64,000 bases of DNA from positions 1 to 64,000 of the forward strand of contig JAHOYV010000052.1 of the NCBI GenBank assembly GCA_019038745.1, given 5' to 3'. The notes beneath the pieces are model-generated. The model saw only the letters and a program-made list of their open reading frames with translations, was not told the origin of the DNA and ran no database searches. Origin of the DNA: Gemmatimonadales bacterium. Its GTDB lineage: Bacteria; Krumholzibacteriota; Krumholzibacteriia; LZORAL124-64-63. Below, piece by piece: positions 1 to 7,620 of this stretch. The number at the start of each line of letters is the position of its first letter. Position 1 is the first letter of the stretch. Position numbers and translations under genes: made by a program.

Positions 1-1
1 A

Positions 2-78
2 TGGTCGGGGCGAAAGGATTTGAACCTTCGACCCCCTGCTCCCAAAGCAGGTGCGCTACCGGGCTGCGCCACGCCCCG
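2..78 (-). tRNA. tRNA-Pro (anticodon TGG), CCA encoded
   Basis: Read on the minus strand this folds as a complete cloverleaf. The acceptor arms CGGGGCG/CGCCCCG pair perfectly. The anticodon stem CCTGC/GCAGG encloses the loop TTTGGGA with anticodon TGG, and a T-arm with GGTTCAAAT follows. The discriminator A is at position 5 and the 3' CCA is genomically encoded at 4-2. The gene lies 48 bp downstream of the RdgB-like gene on the same strand, so it may be processed from that operon's transcript. Confidence 0.97.
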
Positions 79-126
79 ACCTATATTCTCTGCGGCCCAA
101 ATGAGTAAGCCGCCGACAGCAATATG

Positions 127-1131
127 TCAAACTCCATACGCACTTCGCGCGGCCTTGACCAACCGCCTGAACGCCCGGCCCCGATGGCTGATGGCATTCT
201 TGTGCGCCGGTTCAAGCTCCGCAAGAGTAAGTGACTCATGGCCTGGCGTGAGGGTCGGCACGAAAATCGGATCGTAACCGAAGCCCCCGGTCCCCACCGG
301 TTGACGATTAATCTCACCCAACATTCGTCCCTCGGCTGAGATCTCCAGCCAGAACTCCTGATTCACAGCCCTCCCGGGTGCTTCGGGGTCCAGACCCGAC
401 GGAGAAACATTAGTCGGCGGGGGTCCAACGACACCAGGCCCGGGAACGCTCCAGATCCTCGTGTCCGGCAGCAACAGACCTTCCCCATCCCCTGGGAGGG
501 CCACCAGGCCTGCGGCCAGCTTCGCCATTCGCACTCGATCCTGGCCTGCATCCACTTGGTCGGTCAACATCCGACTACGGTAACCGGTCCAGACCTCTTC
601 CCTGTCCAGCAAGCGATTCCAGAAAGCAGTCTCACGCTCCGGATCCCGCACCGTAATGGAACGCGCCCAGGGATTTCGGAGCCAGCGCCCGACAGCGGGC
701 CGCGACACCTCATATTCACGCCCCGGCTCCTCCTGCAAAGGCTGCGGATCGACCCACACGCACGCCGTGCCGAAGCGGGCCTGGCGCATCCCATCCGGGA
801 CACCCTCCATCAGTTCCAACACCAGTCGGGCATTGCTGTCGTAGGTCGCATCCGGGCCGGAAAAGCGAGCGGCAAAAACGTCCGGAAAACCATTCAGGAC
901 TCGAACCTGCAGCGAAGTGTCGTCGGCAACGGAGATCTCGCCAGTGTAGGCGGCGGTAATGACAGCCTTGCGACTGGCGTTGCCCAGGATGGTCGTGCCG
1001 TCCTCGATTACATCCGGCAGCCCGGGGAAATCCGCGGTTGAGAGGATACTGAAAGGAAGCCCCTCGCACAGTTGTTTCAGTTCCCGAATCTTGTCCCGGT
1101 TTCTGCTTGCCAGGACAATTTTGCGACTCAT
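127..1131 (-). CDS. rdgB: RdgB/HAM1-like non-canonical purine NTP pyrophosphatase with a large internal insertion
   Basis: The family hydrolyses dITP/XTP to monophosphates and keeps deaminated purines out of nucleic acids. Residues 1-128 match the N-terminal half of the family: an LASRNRDK phosphate-binding start, and ADD at 69-71 where the family has ADDSG. Residues 259-334 match the C-terminal half, with GFGYDPIF at 283-290 and SHRGRA at 315-320. Between them, about residues 130-258, lies an insertion I cannot assign; it makes the protein 334 aa instead of about 200. There is no stop or frameshift in it. The start overlaps the rph stop as ATGA, the usual rph-rdgB order. The Gly of the ADDSG motif is replaced (ADDTS), so activity or substrate range could differ. 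Confidence 0.85.
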   Translation of the reverse strand: MSRKIVLASRNRDKIRELKQLCEGLPFSILSTADFPGLPDVIEDGTTILGNASRKAVITAAYTGEISVADDTSLQVRVLNGFPDVFAARFSGPDATYDSNARLVLELMEGVPDGMRQARFGTACVWVDPQPLQEEPGREYEVSRPAVGRWLRNPWARSITVRDPERETAFWNRLLDREEVWTGYRSRMLTDQVDAGQDRVRMAKLAAGLVALPGDGEGLLLPDTRIWSVPGPGVVGPPPTNVSPSGLDPEAPGRAVNQEFWLEISAEGRMLGEINRQPVGTGGFGYDPIFVPTLTPGHESLTLAELEPAHKNAISHRGRAFRRLVKAARSAYGV

Positions 1132-1838
1132 GTCTGAAGCACCTGCCTCTGCAATTCGTTGATCTTGGCAATGGCAGCCCCACCCAGGTCCAACATCTCA
1201 TCCAACTGTTCCCGCTTGAAGGGACGTTGTTCGGCCGTGCCCTGGATTTCGATCAAGCCTCCACCTTCGGCCATGACCAGATTCATATCCGTCTCGGCAC
1301 CGGAATCTTCCTTGTAATCCAGGTCCATCAGGACCTCTCCCTGCACAATGCCCAGGCTGATGGCCCCCACCAAAGTGTGCATGGGATGCTTCTTCAGACG
1401 CAGGCGCGAGAGGGCATCATAGAGCGCAACTGCGGCGCCGTTGATCGAGGCGCAGCGTGTGCCGCCATCGGCGCGGATAACGTCGCAATCCAGGGTGATG
1501 GTCAAATCGCCCAGGGCATACATGTCGGTCACCGCCCGCAGGGAGCGTCCGATCAATCGTTGGATTTCCATGGTGCGCCCACCCTGACCGTTGCCGGCGG
1601 CCTCCCGGCGCATCCGATCACCCGTCGACCTAGGCAACATTCCGTACTCGGCGGTTACCCAGCCCTGCCCCGAACCCTTCAACCAACGAGGCGTCCCGTT
1701 GACGATGGTGGCCGTGCAGATAACGTGCGTTTCGCCCATCTCGATCAGGCAGGAACCTTCTGCGTGGGGCAGATAGTCCCGGGTGATCCTCGTCGGTCGC
1801 AACTGGTGGAATCCTCTTTCTCCTGCTCTTTCAATCAC
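1128..1838 (-). CDS. rph: Ribonuclease PH
   Basis: Phosphorolytic 3'-5' exoribonuclease that trims tRNA 3' ends and other RNAs. The 236-aa length is normal for the family. The N-terminal LRPTRI arginine segment, the phosphate-site stretch [17 protein letters not shown] and the catalytic [12 protein letters not shown] segment are all readable. The gene overlaps both neighbours by four bases (ATGA), between murI upstream and the RdgB-like gene downstream, which implies translational coupling. A tRNA gene sits at the end of this operon, in keeping with a tRNA-processing role. Confidence 0.97.
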   Translation of the reverse strand: MIERAGERGFHQLRPTRITRDYLPHAEGSCLIEMGETHVICTATIVNGTPRWLKGSGQGWVTAEYGMLPRSTGDRMRREAAGNGQGGRTMEIQRLIGRSLRAVTDMYALGDLTITLDCDVIRADGGTRCASINGAAVALYDALSRLRLKKHPMHTLVGAISLGIVQGEVLMDLDYKEDSGAETDMNLVMAEGGGLIEIQGTAEQRPFKREQLDEMLDLGGAAIAKINELQRQVLQT

Positions 1839-2719
1839 GATGACCCTTCCTTTTCTATCTTGCCGGCCTGTTCCATTTCGTCCAGCCCGACGATTTTTGG
1901 TTCCGCAATGGATTTGCCCAGGAAACGGGCGCCGATCTCGGCGAACTTCCAGGGGATGTCGCTCAGGTGAAAGGACAACTCGCCCTTCGAATTTTCATCG
2001 GGACGGAGCAACCCCATCCCGTCAAGCAGTTCCTCGGTCGCAACGGCCAAGGTATCGGCCGAATCGACCAACTCGACCCCCGGACCCATGTAGGCGCTGA
2101 TATCTTCCTTCAACAGTGGATAATGCGTGCAGCCCAGAATCAACGTGTCCACACCGGCCTTCTTCAGCGGCTCCAGATACTCCTCCAGGGCCAACCGAGT
2201 AATGGGATGGCCCATCATTCCCTCCTCGACCAGGGGCACGAAGAGGGGACATTCCTGCACCAGGATACGTTCGTGCGCCAGACCCGGCAAACCCACCGCC
2301 TCCTCGGCTCCGGCCCGCAGTCCTTCCTGGTAGCGGCCCGAGCGGATCGTCCCTGAAGTACCGATCACGCCCACCGGTCCGCCGCGGGTCCGGCGCAGGG
2401 CAGCGAGTACTCCCGGGGTAATCACACCGATCACCGGTACGGGCATCGTCTCCTGCAGGTGTTCCAGGGCAAAGGCGCTGGCGGTGTTGCAGGCAACGAT
2501 GACCAGTTTGACCCCCAACTTGACCAACAAACCCGCATCCTGGCGGGCGAAGTTGCGGACCGTCAAAGCACCCTTGGTCCCGTAGGGCACGCGCGCGGTG
2601 TCCCCGAAGTAGACCAGGTCCTCGGCCGGGAGACGTTCATGAACCGCCCGCAAGACCGTCAGCCCGCCCAGCCCGGAATCGAAAACGCCGATTGGTTGCC
2701 GTGGATCCGGATATTCCAT
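1835..2719 (-). CDS. murI: Glutamate racemase
   Basis: Cytoplasmic, cofactor-independent racemase making D-glutamate for peptidoglycan. It opens with the family signature [13 protein letters not shown]. The two catalytic cysteines are seen in VACNTASA (Cys77) and LGCTHYPLL (Cys197), and the substrate loop [10 protein letters not shown] is intact. At 294 aa the length is a little above the usual 260-285. The ATG directly abuts the stop of the GerMN gene upstream and the 3' end overlaps rph. Its place behind an amidase and a GerMN protein groups cell-wall functions in one operon. Confidence 0.96.
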   Translation of the reverse strand: MEYPDPRQPIGVFDSGLGGLTVLRAVHERLPAEDLVYFGDTARVPYGTKGALTVRNFARQDAGLLVKLGVKLVIVACNTASAFALEHLQETMPVPVIGVITPGVLAALRRTRGGPVGVIGTSGTIRSGRYQEGLRAGAEEAVGLPGLAHERILVQECPLFVPLVEEGMMGHPITRLALEEYLEPLKKAGVDTLILGCTHYPLLKEDISAYMGPGVELVDSADTLAVATEELLDGMGLLRPDENSKGELSFHLSDIPWKFAEIGARFLGKSIAEPKIVGLDEMEQAGKIEKEGSS

Positions 2720-3343
2720 CTACGGGAACCTCCGCAGATCCAGGGCTCGATGCAACTTCATGTGTCCGGCGAGAGTTTCGACCTGGGCCCCTTCTACGAG
2801 GATGCTGCAGGACGTGGCATCGGGGAAGTTCAGGCTTACCGAGCGCAGAATGGAAGTCATCGTGGCTGCTTCTGCCGCGCTGCCGCCCGGGTGGCCGACC
2901 ACTAATTCCTGACTGAAGTCCAGGACCACGGCCCCCGTCTCCGGTTCGTAGAAGGCGGCCAGAGCCCGTGTTCCCTCGGGCAGGGCGCTCACCGCGCCGC
3001 TGATTTTGGGCCCTTCGCAAAGAAGGGTCATGATTTCCAGCAGATCTTCATCGGGACGATCGCGACTCGGGATTTGCCGCTGTTCGGTTACATAACCTGC
3101 GGCGTCCCATTCGGGGAATACGAGTACGACGGCCCGGTCGCCGGCTGGTTCACTCACACCCGGGATGGGATTCAGCATGGAATCCAGATCCGGTTGGTCC
3201 GGATCTCCGCCCATGAATTGCCAGACGAAATACGCCACGCACGCCACCGAAGCAATAATAATGATCCAGAAAATCCCCCGTACACGCGACTGTCGACGGG
3301 GCGGGCGGGGTCGACGAGTGGTCGGAGCTCGGCGCTGCGTCAT
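2720..3343 (-). CDS. Membrane-anchored GerMN-domain protein
   Basis: A basic, proline/arginine-rich N-terminus (residues 1-25) is followed by one transmembrane helix near residues 25-45 and an extracytoplasmic domain. The domain, about residues 70-200, matches the GerMN (sporulation/spore germination) fold: an opening VVLVFPEW strand, an LPEGT turn, and the closing VVLDFSQEL and SILVEG strands. In Gram-negatives such proteins are common beside N-acetylmuramoyl-L-alanine amidases, as here, where it overlaps the amidase stop as ATGA. The biochemical role is unknown; a periplasmic role in cell-wall remodelling is inference from context. Confidence 0.8.
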   Translation of the reverse strand: MTQRRAPTTRRPRPPRRQSRVRGIFWIIIIASVACVAYFVWQFMGGDPDQPDLDSMLNPIPGVSEPAGDRAVVLVFPEWDAAGYVTEQRQIPSRDRPDEDLLEIMTLLCEGPKISGAVSALPEGTRALAAFYEPETGAVVLDFSQELVVGHPGGSAAEAATMTSILRSVSLNFPDATSCSILVEGAQVETLAGHMKLHRALDLRRFP

Positions 3344-5037
3344 TCGTCCCTCCCCCCATCCTCTTCGAAACCGCCGTCGAGGGCTTCGCCCTGCAGGGGA
3401 TCCTCGGCCGCCATGGGTTGGGCCATCATTTGCTGGTAATCCAGAACAGCGTCACCGATCGCCCGAGCCAGACGGCGTTGATAGGTTCGGTCCCCCAGCT
3501 TTCTTTCCTCATCGGAATGGCTGAGGAAGCCCAACTCGATCAATACGGCCGGCATGTAGGCCCCGACCAGTACCCGGAAACCGGCCTGACGCACACCGCG
3601 GTCCGTCAGATCCAAATCCTCGCATACGCCGGCCTGGATGACCTCGGCCAATTGACTGCTGCTGGAAATGAAGCGGTTCTGAACCAACTCCCAAACGATG
3701 AACTCCACATCGTCGACCTTTTCCACCCCCTGGTTTTCGGCAGCCTCCACGCTCTTGGCCCAGTCCGAATCAGCCGGGGAGAGGAAGTAGGTTTCAAACC
3801 CTCGGGCCCCATCGTTGAACCAACTGTTGCAGTGCAGGGAAATAAAGAGATCGCCCTTGGCTCCGTTGGCTACCTCGGCCCTGTCGGTCAGCTCAAGGTG
3901 TGAATCATTCTTGCGGGTCAGAACCACCTTCAAGTCGCTCTCACGTTCCAGGTATTTGCGCAGTTCCTTGGCCACACCCAGATTGACGTTCTTCTCCAGA
4001 ATTCCACGCCGACTGACCGCACCCACATCGTGTCCGCCGTGTCCTGGGTCCACAACCACCGTGCGTACCCGAATGTCGTGGGTCACGTCCACCAAGCCCT
4101 GGTCGATGTTCACCCGCGCGTGCCCCCGCGGTATCGGATCCGGCAGTGCGGAGACCTGTTCCTCTTCCAGGACAAGAACGATTTCCCTGCCCTCGTCGGC
4201 GGTATAGGTCCGGTAACGGCCCACAAGATCATCAACGACCAGGGAGACCACGGCAAAGTCGCGATGCTGCCGACTGCGGATTCCGCGGACCAAGCCTCGG
4301 CGGCCGGCCAAACCGACAGCCGAAGTGTTGATCTCGGCGTTGTATATCTTGAGGTCGATTACCCCGGACGAAGGGCTGTCGGAACGAAAACCAAGCGTCT
4401 CTGAGCAGTAGATGTGTACTGCGGTTGAGCGTCCAAGCACTTCCACCTTCAGGCGTGATACATTGTACTCGGCACTGCCTATGGCCAGGCGGAAGGATTC
4501 GGGATCCCAGGCCATCCGCTCCCTCAAATGGGGCCCGACGACCTGTTCAAAGAAAACCATCGGCAGCCACAGGTCACCCTCATGATCCAGTACCGGAACC
4601 GGCAGCAGAATATCGCCGTCATCCGTCCGGACCAACCGGTTGCCCCCGATCAGGGTGAATGAACGGGCCCCTACCTTCAATTCCAACCGACGCTGCGAAC
4701 CCTGCCAGTAGCGCCCGGCTTTGAGGACGGAAGCAATATTGGCCGAAGACAGATAGAACTCCCTCGAATCGACCAGCAGATGACGACCACTGGACAACCG
4801 GGTCTCACCGGTAGCCTGGTACTGGATGGTCAGGGGTTTGTCCTGGGCATAGGCATCGATACGGGTATAGGCCAAGGGATCGAGATATACGTCTTGATTG
4901 TCCGCACCTGCCGGCGCCTGAGCCAAAGCGAGAACCGGAACCAACAGCAGGGTAAGCACCGACACCATCAAGACAACCCGGCTATGGATCAACAATATCC
5001 TCAAGCTTGCCACCTCGTTCCCAGCCGGTGAAATCAA
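3340..5037 (-). CDS. N-acetylmuramoyl-L-alanine amidase (Amidase_3) with long N-terminal region
   Basis: Periplasmic zinc amidase that cuts the stem peptide from MurNAc, for septum splitting or wall turnover. A signal peptide (LLLVPVLALAQA) is followed by about 270 residues of beta-rich AMIN-like and copper-amine-oxidase-like repeats. The catalytic domain covers about residues 325-545. Zinc ligands are visible in VDPGHGGHD, ILEKNVNL and SLHCNS, and the catalytic Glu in IELGFLSH. The annotated start is a TTG overlapping the smpB stop. A second TTG at 5004, preceded by GAGGTGG, would give a start directly before the signal peptide and is equally possible. It is downstream of smpB and upstream of the GerMN gene. 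Confidence 0.9.
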   Translation of the reverse strand: MISPAGNEVASLRILLIHSRVVLMVSVLTLLLVPVLALAQAPAGADNQDVYLDPLAYTRIDAYAQDKPLTIQYQATGETRLSSGRHLLVDSREFYLSSANIASVLKAGRYWQGSQRRLELKVGARSFTLIGGNRLVRTDDGDILLPVPVLDHEGDLWLPMVFFEQVVGPHLRERMAWDPESFRLAIGSAEYNVSRLKVEVLGRSTAVHIYCSETLGFRSDSPSSGVIDLKIYNAEINTSAVGLAGRRGLVRGIRSRQHRDFAVVSLVVDDLVGRYRTYTADEGREIVLVLEEEQVSALPDPIPRGHARVNIDQGLVDVTHDIRVRTVVVDPGHGGHDVGAVSRRGILEKNVNLGVAKELRKYLERESDLKVVLTRKNDSHLELTDRAEVANGAKGDLFISLHCNSWFNDGARGFETYFLSPADSDWAKSVEAAENQGVEKVDDVEFIVWELVQNRFISSSSQLAEVIQAGVCEDLDLTDRGVRQAGFRVLVGAYMPAVLIELGFLSHSDEERKLGDRTYQRRLARAIGDAVLDYQQMMAQPMAAEDPLQGEALDGGFEEDGGRDE

Positions 5038-5507
5038 TCCCGGCGCCCCAGTTCCTTGGCGATGCGACGCTGGACATCCTGCTTGGCCTTGCTGTCGCGC
5101 TTATCGTGCAGTTTCTTGCCCCGTCCCAGACCAATCTCCATTTTCACCATGCCTCGCTTGAAATAGATCTTCATCGGAACCAGCGTCAAGCCGCGTTCCT
5201 CTATGCGGGGAATGAGCTTGCGGATTTCCCTGCGATTAAACAGCAGCTTGCGCCGCCGAAAAGCCTCGTGGTTCTCTCGGTTGCCCATCTCGTAGGGCCC
5301 AATGTGCATCTTGCATAGCCAGATCTCACCCTTGCGGACCTCTCCGTAGGAATCACCCAGACTGCAGCGCCCGTTTCGAAGGGCCTTGACCTCTGTACCC
5401 AACAACACCAAGCCCGCTTCCCACGTGTCGACGATCTCGTACTCGTGGCGAGCCTTGCGGTTCTTGGCGATGATCTTGATGTCGCTTTTTTCCTTCTTTG
5501 CGGCCAT
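5034..5507 (-). CDS. smpB: SsrA-binding protein SmpB
   Basis: Partner of tmRNA in rescuing stalled ribosomes. The 157-aa protein from ATG 5507 is the normal length and shows NRKARHEYEI, the GLVLLGTEVKALR core, HIGPYEMGN and the basic C-terminal tail KRDSKAKQD. The open frame continues upstream to 5807, but that part runs antisense through tRNA-Leu and past the promoter. A GGAG lies just before 5507 and a promoter lies 40-67 bp upstream, so 5507 is the start. It is first in the operon leading to the amidase, murI and rph. Confidence 0.96.
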   Translation of the reverse strand: MAAKKEKSDIKIIAKNRKARHEYEIVDTWEAGLVLLGTEVKALRNGRCSLGDSYGEVRKGEIWLCKMHIGPYEMGNRENHEAFRRRKLLFNRREIRKLIPRIEERGLTLVPMKIYFKRGMVKMEIGLGRGKKLHDKRDSKAKQDVQRRIAKELGRRD

Positions 5508-5546
5508 ACCCGCTCCATGCCTCCCGGGATAAGGATCAGACGGAGA

Positions 5547-5574
5547 ATATACCCTCCCAGGGCCTCCCTGCAAA
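5547..5574 (-). promoter_or_regulatory. Sigma-70-type promoter of the smpB operon
   Basis: On the minus strand TTGCAG (5574-5569), a 16-bp spacer and TATATT (5552-5547) precede the smpB ATG by about 40 bp. This leaves a leader of about 33 nt and supports the start at 5507. Confidence 0.6.
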
Positions 5575-5630
5575 TGTCCCATTTCCCCAATGTCGGTTTG
5601 AGAAATTCCCTCCAAATGCTTCTCGCCGGG

Positions 5631-5659
5631 TTGACAGGCTCTTTCCCAGCGGCTAGATT
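5631..5659 (+). promoter_or_regulatory. Promoter of tRNA-Leu
   Basis: Consensus TTGACA (5631-5636), exactly 17 bp, then TAGATT (5654-5659), 47 bp upstream of the mature 5' end of tRNA-Leu. It is divergent from the smpB promoter. Confidence 0.75.
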
Positions 5660-5706
5660 GATCGCCGTCCCGAGGCTGGTTTCCAGTTGGTGTGACAAAT
5701 TTTGGT

Positions 5707-5793
5707 GCCCAGGTGGTGGAATTGGTAGACGCGCTACGTTCAGGTCGTAGTGGGGGTAACCTCGTGGGAGTTCGAGTCTCCCCCTGGGCACCA
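5707..5793 (+). tRNA. tRNA-Leu (anticodon CAG), CCA encoded
   Basis: Class II tRNA with acceptor arms GCCCAGG/CCTGGGC, anticodon stem CTACG/CGTAG around loop TTCAGGT (anticodon CAG), a long variable arm typical of leucine tRNAs, T-arm GGGAG/CTCCC with TTCGAGT, discriminator A and encoded CCA. It has its own consensus promoter and a terminator-like hairpin downstream. Confidence 0.97.
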
Positions 5794-5820
5794 TTTTTCC
5801 AAATCATTTTCGATTACAGA

Positions 5821-5847
5821 GGCTCGCCGTCCCCGGGGAGCTTTTTT
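5821..5847 (+). terminator. Probable intrinsic terminator after tRNA-Leu
   Basis: A GC-rich segment with GCTC...GAGC arms around a self-complementary CCCCGGGG core is followed at once by TTTTTT, 28 bp past the tRNA CCA. The exact stem is ambiguous because two pairings compete. Confidence 0.5.
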
Positions 5848-6050
5848 GTCTTTTGTCTGGCTGTTTCCTCAATATTTTCCAGGTGTTTTCCTGAAACCCG
5901 GCATGGTTTCTGCAGTTCCCTCCCGTGTTTTCAGGTCCCCGTACCCGGCTGCGCTTCAGTTATGCGGTTAGGGGCCGAATACAATCGGGAATCAACAAGT
6001 TGAGCTTCCGGAGTGGGGATTCCCTCCCTGATCCGTAGCGAGAGGCTACC

Positions 6051-7340
6051 ATGCGCTGGATCGATATCAACCTGTCCGAAACGAATATCTGCCAAGAGGC
6101 CGAAGCCCTGATGGCCGATGCGGAACGTCTTGCCGAGAAAATCATCGGCATCCAGGCCCGCGACGGACTGGACAACCGTTCAGTGGTAGACCAGATGCAG
6201 GAAGCCGGACGCAATCTTTTCAAAGCCGTCCTCAGGGTGGATCAGGAAGCTTTTCACGTCGATGAAGATCGCCCTGGATCGATCACCCCCGAAGTTTGCC
6301 TGAAGGAACCGGACGAGTTGACGGGGTACCACATTACCACCGATGACCGCTACATTCACCTACCGTGGAACTGGCTTCACAACGGCCTTGAGTTCCTGAC
6401 TGTAAAAAACCCCGTCTGTGTTTCCACTGAGCCCTCCAGGCCCCCTGAGGGAGAAGCGGAGCGGCCATGGATGCAGCGCATGGTGAGGGCCGACTTTTTG
6501 GTTGGGGAAGGGGGCTCGACATCGTTGAAGTCTGTCCTGTCGCAGATGAAGGAACAGCAGCCCCGAGGACCGGAAGTGCTTTTCGTCCCGGGCCACACCG
6601 AAGAAGCAATCCGGCGCCTGATCTACCGCGAAGCCGAGGCCATCGAACTGGCGTTGGATTCCCCGATCCTGACTGAGCCTCTGGCCCGCCTGGAAATTCC
6701 CGGTGAGGCGCTCACTCCCAGCCAACTGCCCGAACTGGGCTTAACCTACCAGGCCATACATTTCGCCGGCCCCACCAGCCAACCCGCTCGTCCGACCGAC
6801 GTTGAAGGTGAATTCTGGATCAACCGGCTGGTGGAAGAAGCCACTACCGCTGCCGATGGTGAGATGGAAAAAACCGTAGGTTTGGAAGGTGAAGTGCTGG
6901 GGGTCGATCCCATCACTTCGTTATTGGATGATGTGGGACAAAAGGCCCATCACGCCGGACGCGAGGAGCCGGCCCCAACCTCCGACTCGGGCCATAACTG
7001 GCTGTTGCCGGACGGCCCGGTCGGCCCCGAGGGAATTAGTCGAACCGGAGGCCTCCCCCCGCTGGTATTTTCCAACAGCTACTGCGCCCTGCCCGATTTG
7101 GGGCCACGGTTCACCAACGCCGGAGCCTCAACATTCATCGGCCCCCAGGTACCACTGTTCAGCCGTCCCGCACGTATTTTCGCCGGTTATTGCTACAAGG
7201 CGATGGGCGAAGGCTGGTGTGCTGGAGCTGCCGTATGGAAAGCCAGCCAGGCTTGCCGCCGCGAACTTGGCGAAGATCATCCCGCCTGGCTGAGCTATGG
7301 ATTGCATGGATACGGCTCACTGGCTCTGCAATATCTGTAA
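6051..7340 (+). CDS. CHAT-domain-like protein, catalytic histidine position apparently lost
   Basis: 429 aa with no signal peptide or membrane helix. Residues 103-116 (HLPWNWLHNGLEFL) match the PWE/EFL element seen in CHAT (caspase-like, HetF-associated) proteases. The C-terminal 110 residues look like the CHAT end: WLLPDG (317-322), LPPLVFSNSYC (335-345), GASTFIGP and the closing PAWLSYGLHGYGSLAL. Where the family has the catalytic His (AGH) this protein reads IHFAGP (236-241), so the His is replaced by Pro. About 75 residues are inserted before WLLPDG. A cysteine (Cys345) lies one residue off the usual place. It could be a pseudoprotease or a binding module. The start has GAGAGG about 8 nt upstream. 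The phosphatase gene follows on the same strand after 280 bp. Confidence 0.65.
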   Translation: MRWIDINLSETNICQEAEALMADAERLAEKIIGIQARDGLDNRSVVDQMQEAGRNLFKAVLRVDQEAFHVDEDRPGSITPEVCLKEPDELTGYHITTDDRYIHLPWNWLHNGLEFLTVKNPVCVSTEPSRPPEGEAERPWMQRMVRADFLVGEGGSTSLKSVLSQMKEQQPRGPEVLFVPGHTEEAIRRLIYREAEAIELALDSPILTEPLARLEIPGEALTPSQLPELGLTYQAIHFAGPTSQPARPTDVEGEFWINRLVEEATTAADGEMEKTVGLEGEVLGVDPITSLLDDVGQKAHHAGREEPAPTSDSGHNWLLPDGPVGPEGISRTGGLPPLVFSNSYCALPDLGPRFTNAGASTFIGPQVPLFSRPARIFAGYCYKAMGEGWCAGAAVWKASQACRRELGEDHPAWLSYGLHGYGSLALQYL

Positions 7341-7620
7341 TCCGGTATTTCAATGGATGACCCGGTCTTTCTTCCACACCTCCATTAAGTTACTGATTCA
7401 TGCAACCCTTCAGCTCTCCAGAACGTCTATTATTGCGGTTGGATTGGTGATAGTATTGTCCCGGATCCAGGCTATATTGAACTTGAATCCGTGCCTAACT
7501 GGCGCGGAACTCTTTGTGGGGATAGATTGTATACCAATCCGTCCCACGACATAATCTGGTTGTTCCTCCGCTTTGCATAGTGCCGTTCGCGTAGGGGACG
7601 ATCATGAATTTCGGAGCACC

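Noticed and set aside
5508-5807. N-terminal extension of the SmpB reading frame, about 100 residues
   Set aside because: It runs antisense through tRNA-Leu and upstream of the inferred promoter, has no SmpB similarity, and ATG 5507 gives the normal length with a Shine-Dalgarno.
7341-7620. RNA gene or promoter in the 280-bp gap before the phosphatase gene
   Set aside because: It is AT-richer, but I could not find a well-spaced -35/-10 pair, a stable hairpin or a small gene with a ribosome-binding site.
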